Source: an uncultured Sphingobacteriales bacterium (lineage in GTDB: Bacteria > Bacteroidota > Bacteroidia > Chitinophagales > Chitinophagaceae). Taken from it: a stretch of DNA of 64,000 bases. Under the pieces are notes generated by a model. That model had not been told where the DNA came from. It did not search any database and saw only the letters and a program-made list of their open reading frames with translations. How positions within the stretch are numbered: position 1 is the first letter of the stretch; each line of letters starts with the position of its first letter. This document shows, one piece after another, positions 25,099 through 33,949 of the stretch. The stretch spans positions 1-64,000 of the forward strand of contig CALKHN010000112.1 in NCBI GenBank assembly GCA_937991535.1, in the 5' to 3' direction. Made by a program: the position numbers and the translations under genes.

Positions 25099-28000
25099 AT
25101 GAAATCTCAAAATAAAGAAAGGCAAAACAAAGATGTATTTTCCGAACTGTTTCCCCAGGCTATTTCTGTGCTAAAAAAAACGATTATCACTCCACTGTTT
25201 TCTGATAATCTCTTTCAAAAATATGCCAATGAAAAACCGCCCCTGCGTTCCGAGCTCTTTACCCTGCAGCAAATGGAATACTACGCCAGGGGATTGGCGC
25301 AAAAACATATATTAACAAAGGGTGAACCTTCAGAAAAAATGCTGAAACGGTTAGGAGAAAATGAACGCCTCCTGATGGAAATTCATGACCTGCTTACCAA
25401 AACAGTAAAGTCCAACATCCGCATTGCTCCTGCGGGGGAATGGCTCCTTGATAATTTTTATCTTATTGAAGACCAGGTAAACACCGGCAAGAAGCATTTA
25501 CCCAAAGGATACAGTAAAGGTTTACCCCAGCTTGCCAACGGGGCGTCGGAAGGTTTGCCCAGGGTATATGATATTGTTGTAGAACTCATTTCACATAGCG
25601 ACGGCAGAGTTGATTTCGAAAGCTTATCTGGCTTTATCAGCGCCTACCAATCTGTAACCACTCTTAAACTGGGCGAATTGTGGGCCATCCCTATTATGCT
25701 CCGGCTCGCCTTAATTGAAAATCTACGCCGGTTATCAACCGAAATAGCATTAGATATACTTCATAAAAACCTGGCCAATTACTGGGCCGACCAGATGTTG
25801 GAAACACTGGATAAAGACCCTAAAAATCTTGTAGTTGTAATAGCTGATATGGCCCGGTCGAAGCCCCCGGTAGAAGGTGCGTTTGTAGCCGAACTTACCA
25901 GGAAGCTTCAGGGCAGAGGCGCTTCGTTGAGTCTGCCGCTTAGCTGGATTGAACAATTTGTATCAGAAATGTCGCTGACCGGCGCCGAACTGGTACACAT
26001 CGAAAATCAAAAGCAGGCCGCCCGCCAGGTTTCTGTAAGCAACAGCATCAGCAGTCTCCGGTTTTTAAACAGCACCGACTGGCGCAAGTTTGTAGAGCAG
26101 GAAAGTATAGTTGAAAAAATATTGAACGAAGATCCGGATGGCACATATGAGAAAATGGATTTCTATACAAGAGATCATTACAGGCATGTGGTTGAAAGAA
26201 TATCCAAATACAGTTCGCTGTCTGAAAAGGAAATAGCCCAAATTGCTATAGACCAGGCAAAATCGAGCCCCGAAGATGGCAGAAAGAAACACGTGGGATA
26301 TTATCTTATAGACCGCGGAGCGAGTAAAGTTGAAAAAATGGCAAATGTAAATATGCCTTTTATTAAAAAGTTAAGAAGACATTTAGCCGCCTGGCCTTTA
26401 TTTTACTACCTGCTGAGTATTACCCTGCTCACCTTTTTGTTTTGCCGCATAATCAGTTACAACATTAACCAGAACCTGCAAGCCTGGCAATACGGATTAT
26501 TGCTGCTGATTTGCGCCATTGCTGCAAGCCAGCCGGCAATAACCTTAGTGAACTGGATTACTACCCTGCTTACACGCCCCGCCCCCCTGCCGAGGATGGA
26601 TTTTTTTTCAGGAATACCACAGGAGCACCGCACGCTTGTTGTTATACCTACAATGCTTGTAAATACCGATGCGGTTGATGAACTGGTTGAAGCGCTGGAA
26701 GTACGCTTTGTGGCTAACCGCGACGACAACCTGCACTTTGCATTGCTTACCGACTTTAAAGACGCCGGAACACAAACACTCCCTGAAGATGAACCGCTGC
26801 TTGCATACACTAAAAATAAAATCATTGAACTCAATGAGCGGTACGGCAGAACCACAGCAGACATTTTTATGCTGTTCCATCGCCCACGCAAATGGAATGA
26901 AAAAGAAGGGGTATGGATGGGGCACGAACGAAAAAGAGGCAAGCTTGAAGAACTGAATGCCCTGTTGAGGGGTGAAGGTGAGGAAAACTTTTCATCAATT
27001 ACTGCCAGCAAAAGTCTTTTTGCGGGCATTAAATATATAATTACGCTTGACACAGATACAAAACTGCCCAGGGAAGCTGCATGGAAAATGACAGCTACTT
27101 TAGCGCACCCACTTAATAAAGCGGTGTATTGCGATCATAAAAAAAGAGTAACAGAAGGTTATACGATTTTACAACCCAGGGTTTCCAACAGCCTTCCCGG
27201 ACCCAGGGGTTCTTTATATGCGCGGATTCACGGTAATGAACCCGGCATTGATCCTTATACCCGGATGATTTCGGATGTATACCAGGATCTTTTTGCAGAA
27301 GGCTCATTTATCGGAAAAGGCATTTATGATATAGATACTTTTGTACAATCACTTAAAGGCAGATTTCCTAAAAACCGTATTCTTAGTCACGACCTGGTTG
27401 AAGGATGCTACGCCCGTTCAGGTTTTTTGAGCGATGTACAATTATATGAAGATTACCCGCCCAGTTATTATGCCGATATGCAACGCCGCCACCGGTGGAT
27501 ACGCGGTGACTGGCAGATATTGAGATGGCTGTTTCCACTTGTGCCGGCGCCAGACAAAAACTACAGAAAAAATCCGCTGAGTGCTTTATCGCGCTGGAAA
27601 ATTTTTGACAATATCCGGCGCAGCCTCGTACCTGCCTGCCTTATCCTGTTGCTGATATACGGCTGGCTGTTCACTTCCGGAAGTTTCTGGACGCTTGCCG
27701 TAATGAGCATCATTATTGTTCCTTCCATAATAAAATTGATATGGGAACTGTTCAATAAACCAAAGGATATTGGTTTTTATCCCCACCTTTTATTTATGAT
27801 ACATGCTGCAGGAGATAATTTCTTCCGTCACCTGCTCGACCTTTTGTTTCTGCCCTATGAAGCTTTTATAAATACCCATGCCATTTTGCTCACAGCCTGG
27901 CGCATATTTATTTCGAAACGGAAATTACTGCAATGGAATCCGTATGGGAATTCCATACGTTCTACTCCAAAAACACTTGCAGCAAAGTATGCCAGCATGT

Positions 28001-31000
28001 GGATGGCGCCTGCCTTTGCAACAGTATTCGTATTATTTTTATTGTATAAAGATCAACCGTTCGTTGTGGTTGATTTGTGTGTATTAATATTGTGGATACT
28101 CTCCCCCGGAATTGCCTATCTCGTGAGCATGCCCCGTAAACCCAAAAAAGCGGCGCTTAATGGAGATCAAATCATTTTTCTTCAAAAGCTTTCCCGCAGA
28201 ATATGGGCTTTCTTTGAAAAATTCGTGAATTATGAAGACAACTGGCTTCCCCCCGACAATTATCAAAAAAAGCCTGGACCAAAAATTGCGCACCGTACAT
28301 CGCCTACCAATATCGGGTTATCATTGCTGGCTAATCTTTCCGCTTTCGATTTTGGCTATTTGTCAGCCGGGAGATTAATAGACCGCACTACCCGTACGCT
28401 TAATACTGTACAAACATTGGAAAAGTACAGGGGGCATTTGTACAACTGGTACGATACGATAACACTCTCCTGCTTGCAACCAAGATATATTTCAACCGTA
28501 GACAGCGGAAATTTCATAGGACATCTTATTACCTTAAAGCAGGGTTTACTGGCTTTAAAAGAAAACAAAATATTTTCTGCAAAAGCCTTTGACGGCTTCC
28601 AGGATACAATTGCCCTGTTGCTCGAAAAAAATGAGCGTGACAATTTTTTATCCGAACTAAAAAAAGAAATTGAAGCCCTGCAAATCAATCCACCCGCCTC
28701 CCTGCCCCAACTGCTGCCACTTCTCGAAGATCTGAAAAATCAGTATAATACAATTGCCGCTCAATATGAGAATAACAATAAGGAAGCCGATAGTGAATAT
28801 CGCGAATGGGTGGCCCTTTTGGGCGTGCAGCTTAACGACTTCGCGGTTGATATAGCCACACTGGCTCCATGGTTACTAATGCAACCTCCCTCACCAGCAT
28901 TTCAAAACATCGTTAATGAAATAGATTATATTCCAACATTAACGGAACTATGCAGTATACAAACAGAAATGCTGCCAAAAGTAAAATCGTATTACCGGCA
29001 ATCCAATACGGCAGAAGAAAATGACTGGTTGGATATGTTGGTAGCGCGTGTCATACAATCCTCTAAACGCGCCAAAGAAAGAATACTCGACCTGGATGAC
29101 TTGGCCAGGCAATGTGATGAATTTGCAAATGCTGAATATGACTTTTTGTACGACAAAACGCAGCACCTGCTCGCCATAGGCTATAATGCCGAAGAACACC
29201 GGCGCGATAACAGCTATTATGATTTGCTGGCCTCTGAAGCCAGACTTGGAAACTTTGTTGCTATAGCCCAGGGAAAACTACCGCAGGAGAGCTGGTTTGC
29301 ACTGGGACGGCAACTCACCAGCCTGGGCTCAGCACCGGCGTTACTGTCGTGGAGCGGCTCCATGTTTGAATACCTTATGCCCTTATTGGTGATGCCATCC
29401 TATGAAAACACTTTGCTGGATCAAACGCACAAAGCCGTGGTACAAAAACAAATTGATTACGGCAATAAAAAAAATGTACCCTGGGGCATTTCGGAGTCGG
29501 GCTACAATATGATAGATGCCAATATGAATTATCAGTACAAAGCTTTTGGTGTTCCCGGAACCGGCTTCAAACGCGGGCTGGGAGAAGAACTGGTTATATC
29601 GCCCTATTCCTCCATTATGGCTTTAATGGTAATGCCTGAAGAAGCCTGCCACAACCTCCAGATCATGGCAAAAAAGGAATTTGCCGGTACTTACGGTTTT
29701 TATGAAGCGATAGATTATACAGCATCCCGCTTGCCGAGGGGGCAGGAGCATGTTATCATTCATTCCTTTATGGTGCATCACCAGGGCATGGCTTTATTGT
29801 CGCTCTCGCATTTGCTGCTTAACCAGCCTATGCAAAAACGCTTTATAGCCGATGTGCAGTTCCAGGCAACACTACTATTATTACAGGAACGCATACCCCG
29901 TGTTACGGCTTTAAGCGCTCCTAATATTCACATTGCAGATGCAGCAAGCGAGGTAAGTAAGGAAGACGATGCCTTTATGCGTATTATCAGCACGCCTCAA
30001 ACTGCTACACCTGAAGTACAACTGCTTTCCAACGGAAGATACCATGTTATGGTTTCCAATTCGGGGGGAGGCTACAGCAGGTGGAAAAATATTGCTGTAA
30101 CACGCTGGCGTGAAGACAGCACCTGCGACAACTGGGGTAACTTTTGTTTTATAAGAGACCTGGAAAACAAAGAGTACTGGTCATCCGCGTACCAGCCTGC
30201 ATTACAGGGCGGCGATCATTATGAAGCAGTATTTTCGCAGGGACGCGCTGAGTTCCGCCGCCGCGATTTTTCTATAGAAGCGCATACCGAAATAGTGGTA
30301 TCGCCTGAAGATGATGTGGAACTAAGAAGATTGCATCTAACCAACCGGTCGCGTAAAAAAAGAACAATTGAAGTAACCAGCTATGCCGAAGTGGTGCTGG
30401 CGCCGGTAGGGTCGGATATTGCGCATCCCGCTTTCAGCAACCTGTTTGTACAAACCGCTTTGCTGCAGCAAAGTCATGCTATTGTATGCACACGCCGTCC
30501 GCGTTCGCAGCACGAGCAGCCACCTTCCATGTTTCATTTAATGAAAGTATACCATGCATCCATACAAAACATAGCTTACGAAACCGACAGAACAAAATTC
30601 ACCGGCCGCGGAAACACCATTCATCAGCCATCGGCCATGCAACAAACTGCATCGCTTTCTTCTACAGAAGGCTCAGTTCTGGATCCTATTGTTTCCATAC
30701 AATACAGAATAGAAATTGATCCGCAGCAAACGGCTGTAATTGATATGATAACAGGTATTGCAGAAACGAAAGAAGACTGCAATGGTATGATAGAAAAATA
30801 CCAGGATAAATTTTTAGTAGACCGCGGATTCGAATTATCCTGGACCCATAGCCAGATCGTATTGCGCCAGATTAATGCTACGGAAGCGGATGCACAACTG
30901 TATACAAGATTGGCCAGTGCGGTTATTTATACAAATTCTGAAATGCGGGGACCTTCCGATCTGATTGCACGCAATAACCGTGGCCAGTCTAGCCTGTGGA

Positions 31001-33834
31001 GCCATTCTATTTCAGGCGATCTGCCCATTGTACTGGTAAAAATAGAAAATGCAGGCAATATTGAACTGGTAAAACAAATGATACAGGCGCATGCCTACTG
31101 GCGCTTAAAAGGAATGATTGTTGACCTGGTGATCTGGAATGAAGATCATGGCAGTTACAGGCATACACTTCAAAACCAGATCATGTCGCTGGTAGTTCCG
31201 CTGGTGGGCGCCCAAATTAATGAAGATCCCGGCGGCGTTTTTATACGCTCTGCAGATCAGCTTTCCAATGAAGATCATATTCTTTTTCAAACGGTAGCGA
31301 GGGTGGTATTGTCCGACAGATTCGGTTCCCTGGAAGAACAGACCAACAGGAACATAAAAATAAAAAATGTAATCCCGTATTTTACCCCGGTTAAATTTTA
31401 CCCTTCAACACCTACTGCTGTTGCACTGCCTCAGGACCTCCGGTTCTTTAACGGCACCGGTGGTTTTTCATCAAACGGAAGAGAATATATTATTATAACT
31501 CAGCCGGGGAAAGTAACCCCGGCGCCATGGTGTAACGTAATTGCCAATAGTGAACTGGGAACCATCATATCCGAAAGCGGCCAGGCCTATACCTGGATGG
31601 AAAACGCACATGAGTTCAGGCTTACGCCATGGAATAACAACCCTGTAAATGACCTTGAAGGAGAATGCTATTACCTGCGGGATGAAGAAAGCGGAAGATT
31701 CTGGTCGCCGGCGCCATTACCTGCAAGAAGCAAAGCACCCTACATTACCAGGCATGGCTTCGGCTACAGTATTTTTGAACACAGTGAAGACGGTATCTAT
31801 ACTGAAATGACTGTGTTTGTTGACATTGATACCGGTGTAAAGTTTACTATCCTTAAAATTTACAACCGGTCGGGGAGGCAAAGGAAACTATCCGTTACCG
31901 GCTATGTGGAATGGGTGCTGGGAGAGTTTCGTCCAAAAACACAAATGCATGTGGTAACCTCCATTGAAAACGACACGGGAACCATCTTTGCCCGGAATGC
32001 CTACAATACGGAATTTGTCAACCGTGTGGCATTTTTTGATGCCGACGGCATGCTGGATTCCTTTACCTGTGACAGAAAAGAATTTCTTGGACGCAACGGA
32101 TCCTCGCGCAACCCGGCTGCCATGAATAAGGTGAAGCTGTCAGGCAGATCAGGTGCTGCGCTTGACCCCTGCGCAGCCATACAAACTACGCTTGAGTTAG
32201 CGAATGAAGAATCGCATGAAATTGTATTTAAGCTGGGAGCCGCTAAAACACACGGAGATGCCATGCACATCATTCAACAGTTTAAGACCCATGCCAATAT
32301 TTACCAGTCGCTGGCTAAAGTTACCCATTTTTGGCAACACACCTTAGGAACTATCCAGGTGGAAACGCCCGACGCGTCGTTGAATATTCTGGCCAACGGT
32401 TGGCTAAACTACCAAACGCTCGCCTCAAGGATATGGGGCAGAAGTGGTTATTATCAATCGGGCGGAGCATTTGGTTTCAGAGATCAGTTGCAGGATATTT
32501 TATCGCTGTTGTATGCTAAACCCGATATAGCACGCCAACAGATATTGCTGAACGCTTCCAGACAGTTCAGGGAAGGAGATGTACAGCACTGGTGGCATCC
32601 GCCTTCGGGAAGAGGCGTACGTACCACCTGCTCCGATGATTTTTTATGGCTGCCGTATGTAGTGGCAAAATATACGGTTCATACAGGTGATACAGGAATA
32701 TTGGATGAACATGCAACCTATATTGAAGGCCGGATGCTGAACGAAGGAGAAGAATCCTATTACGATCTGCCTTCCCGCTCCAGTCAAACAGCCAGCTTGT
32801 ACATACATTGTACAAAGGCAATAGAAAGAGGACTTCGTTTTGGTGAACACGGGCTGCCGTTAATAGGCTCGGGCGACTGGAATGATGGAATGGACAAAGT
32901 AGGAGAAAAAGGCAAGGGAGAAAGTGTATGGCTCGCATTTTTTCTGTATGATATACTAACACGGTTTGGTACAATTGCAGCAAACCGGAAAGATGCAGCT
33001 TTTGAGCAAAAATGTAATGAACAGGCCGAAATCCTCAGGAAAAATATTGAAGCCCATGCATGGGACGGGCAGTGGTATCGCCGCGCTTATTTTGACGACG
33101 GTACACCTTTGGGCTCCTCGCAAAATGAAGAAGCCAGTATTGATTCTATTGCCCAAAGCTGGAGCGTATTGTCTGGAGCAGGAGATCCTAAAAGAGTAAA
33201 CATAGCCATGCAATCGGCACTCCGGCACCTGGTAAAAAAAGACGCAGGACTGATACAACTGCTCAACCCGCCTTTCGACAAATCGGACCTTAACCCCGGC
33301 TATATTAAGGGATATGTTCCGGGGGTACGCGAAAACGGAGGGCAATACACGCACGCTGCAATATGGCTGGTAATGGCTTTGATGGCTTTAAAACAAAAGG
33401 ATGAAGGATGGGAATTACTACAAATGATCAACCCTGTTAACAGGGGCAGTAGCGCCGAAACCATTGCAAAATATAAAGTTGAACCTTATGTAATAGCTGC
33501 TGATGTATATTTTGAACCCCTGCATCTTGGCCGCGGGGGATGGACATGGTATACCGGCTCTGCAGGGTGGATGTATCAGTTGATCCTCGAATCGTTTTTA
33601 GGTGTACAACAAAAAGGAGAACAATTGCATTTTGACCCCAGTACACCGCCATCATGGTCTTCCTTTAACATCCGGTACAGGTATATGGATACCTTGTACA
33701 AGATTGGTATAAAAACATCCGGAGGAGATAAACATAAAATAATGGTTCGGGTGGATGGTAATACTTCGGAAAATGCTTTTCTTCAACTGCAAAATGATGG
33801 GCACGAACATACAGTGGAAGTTGCAATAGCCTGA
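25099..33834 (+). CDS. Cyclic beta-1,2-glucan synthase (GT84-GH94)
   Basis: 2911 residues, about the size of rhizobial NdvB/ChvB. The N-terminal 420 residues are helical. Membrane helices lie at about 428-452 and 460-487. A glycosyltransferase core follows with LDTDTKLPREAAWK near 650 and RRHRWIRGDWQ near 796, then a second membrane block at about 840-1020. The middle holds a glycoamylase-like domain (GISESGYNMIDANMNYQYKA near 1462) that in NdvB sets chain length. Two beta-sandwich/GH94 units complete the protein, with SGDWNDGMDKVGEKGKGE near 2590 at the phosphorylase-like site that closes the ring. It would make periplasmic cyclic glucans from UDP-glucose at the inner membrane. No exporter of the NdvA type adjoins. 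No frame break was seen. Confidence 0.92.
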   Translation: MKSQNKERQNKDVFSELFPQAISVLKKTIITPLFSDNLFQKYANEKPPLRSELFTLQQMEYYARGLAQKHILTKGEPSEKMLKRLGENERLLMEIHDLLTKTVKSNIRIAPAGEWLLDNFYLIEDQVNTGKKHLPKGYSKGLPQLANGASEGLPRVYDIVVELISHSDGRVDFESLSGFISAYQSVTTLKLGELWAIPIMLRLALIENLRRLSTEIALDILHKNLANYWADQMLETLDKDPKNLVVVIADMARSKPPVEGAFVAELTRKLQGRGASLSLPLSWIEQFVSEMSLTGAELVHIENQKQAARQVSVSNSISSLRFLNSTDWRKFVEQESIVEKILNEDPDGTYEKMDFYTRDHYRHVVERISKYSSLSEKEIAQIAIDQAKSSPEDGRKKHVGYYLIDRGASKVEKMANVNMPFIKKLRRHLAAWPLFYYLLSITLLTFLFCRIISYNINQNLQAWQYGLLLLICAIAASQPAITLVNWITTLLTRPAPLPRMDFFSGIPQEHRTLVVIPTMLVNTDAVDELVEALEVRFVANRDDNLHFALLTDFKDAGTQTLPEDEPLLAYTKNKIIELNERYGRTTADIFMLFHRPRKWNEKEGVWMGHERKRGKLEELNALLRGEGEENFSSITASKSLFAGIKYIITLDTDTKLPREAAWKMTATLAHPLNKAVYCDHKKRVTEGYTILQPRVSNSLPGPRGSLYARIHGNEPGIDPYTRMISDVYQDLFAEGSFIGKGIYDIDTFVQSLKGRFPKNRILSHDLVEGCYARSGFLSDVQLYEDYPPSYYADMQRRHRWIRGDWQILRWLFPLVPAPDKNYRKNPLSALSRWKIFDNIRRSLVPACLILLLIYGWLFTSGSFWTLAVMSIIIVPSIIKLIWELFNKPKDIGFYPHLLFMIHAAGDNFFRHLLDLLFLPYEAFINTHAILLTAWRIFISKRKLLQWNPYGNSIRSTPKTLAAKYASMWMAPAFATVFVLFLLYKDQPFVVVDLCVLILWILSPGIAYLVSMPRKPKKAALNGDQIIFLQKLSRRIWAFFEKFVNYEDNWLPPDNYQKKPGPKIAHRTSPTNIGLSLLANLSAFDFGYLSAGRLIDRTTRTLNTVQTLEKYRGHLYNWYDTITLSCLQPRYISTVDSGNFIGHLITLKQGLLALKENKIFSAKAFDGFQDTIALLLEKNERDNFLSELKKEIEALQINPPASLPQLLPLLEDLKNQYNTIAAQYENNNKEADSEYREWVALLGVQLNDFAVDIATLAPWLLMQPPSPAFQNIVNEIDYIPTLTELCSIQTEMLPKVKSYYRQSNTAEENDWLDMLVARVIQSSKRAKERILDLDDLARQCDEFANAEYDFLYDKTQHLLAIGYNAEEHRRDNSYYDLLASEARLGNFVAIAQGKLPQESWFALGRQLTSLGSAPALLSWSGSMFEYLMPLLVMPSYENTLLDQTHKAVVQKQIDYGNKKNVPWGISESGYNMIDANMNYQYKAFGVPGTGFKRGLGEELVISPYSSIMALMVMPEEACHNLQIMAKKEFAGTYGFYEAIDYTASRLPRGQEHVIIHSFMVHHQGMALLSLSHLLLNQPMQKRFIADVQFQATLLLLQERIPRVTALSAPNIHIADAASEVSKEDDAFMRIISTPQTATPEVQLLSNGRYHVMVSNSGGGYSRWKNIAVTRWREDSTCDNWGNFCFIRDLENKEYWSSAYQPALQGGDHYEAVFSQGRAEFRRRDFSIEAHTEIVVSPEDDVELRRLHLTNRSRKKRTIEVTSYAEVVLAPVGSDIAHPAFSNLFVQTALLQQSHAIVCTRRPRSQHEQPPSMFHLMKVYHASIQNIAYETDRTKFTGRGNTIHQPSAMQQTASLSSTEGSVLDPIVSIQYRIEIDPQQTAVIDMITGIAETKEDCNGMIEKYQDKFLVDRGFELSWTHSQIVLRQINATEADAQLYTRLASAVIYTNSEMRGPSDLIARNNRGQSSLWSHSISGDLPIVLVKIENAGNIELVKQMIQAHAYWRLKGMIVDLVIWNEDHGSYRHTLQNQIMSLVVPLVGAQINEDPGGVFIRSADQLSNEDHILFQTVARVVLSDRFGSLEEQTNRNIKIKNVIPYFTPVKFYPSTPTAVALPQDLRFFNGTGGFSSNGREYIIITQPGKVTPAPWCNVIANSELGTIISESGQAYTWMENAHEFRLTPWNNNPVNDLEGECYYLRDEESGRFWSPAPLPARSKAPYITRHGFGYSIFEHSEDGIYTEMTVFVDIDTGVKFTILKIYNRSGRQRKLSVTGYVEWVLGEFRPKTQMHVVTSIENDTGTIFARNAYNTEFVNRVAFFDADGMLDSFTCDRKEFLGRNGSSRNPAAMNKVKLSGRSGAALDPCAAIQTTLELANEESHEIVFKLGAAKTHGDAMHIIQQFKTHANIYQSLAKVTHFWQHTLGTIQVETPDASLNILANGWLNYQTLASRIWGRSGYYQSGGAFGFRDQLQDILSLLYAKPDIARQQILLNASRQFREGDVQHWWHPPSGRGVRTTCSDDFLWLPYVVAKYTVHTGDTGILDEHATYIEGRMLNEGEESYYDLPSRSSQTASLYIHCTKAIERGLRFGEHGLPLIGSGDWNDGMDKVGEKGKGESVWLAFFLYDILTRFGTIAANRKDAAFEQKCNEQAEILRKNIEAHAWDGQWYRRAYFDDGTPLGSSQNEEASIDSIAQSWSVLSGAGDPKRVNIAMQSALRHLVKKDAGLIQLLNPPFDKSDLNPGYIKGYVPGVRENGGQYTHAAIWLVMALMALKQKDEGWELLQMINPVNRGSSAETIAKYKVEPYVIAADVYFEPLHLGRGGWTWYTGSAGWMYQLILESFLGVQQKGEQLHFDPSTPPSWSSFNIRYRYMDTLYKIGIKTSGGDKHKIMVRVDGNTSENAFLQLQNDGHEHTVEVAIA

Positions 33835-33838
33835 AGAA

Positions 33839-33915
33839 GGTTACAAGTTACAGGTGGCAGGCACACCCCTGAAACCTGTAACTTGCAACTTGAAACCCGG
33901 GACCTGAAACCTAAA
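33839..33915. repeat. Heptamer array 6 with inverted arms
   Basis: Eleven 7-mers in register. The first (GGTTACA, AGTTACA, GGTGGCA) are complementary to later ones (ACCTGTA, ACTTGCA, ACTTGAA). It folds into GTTACAGGT/ACCTGTAAC with an 18-nt loop. It starts 5 bp after the glucan synthase stop and ends 34 bp before aconitase, so it may act as a 3' end structure. Confidence 0.75.
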
Positions 33916-33949
33916 CATAATCCCGCATGTCAAAAAAATTACTTACATT

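Noticed and set aside
26457..27053. Minus-strand 198-codon frame opposite the glucan synthase
   Set aside because: Serine-rich shadow of the glycosyltransferase domain on the coding strand.
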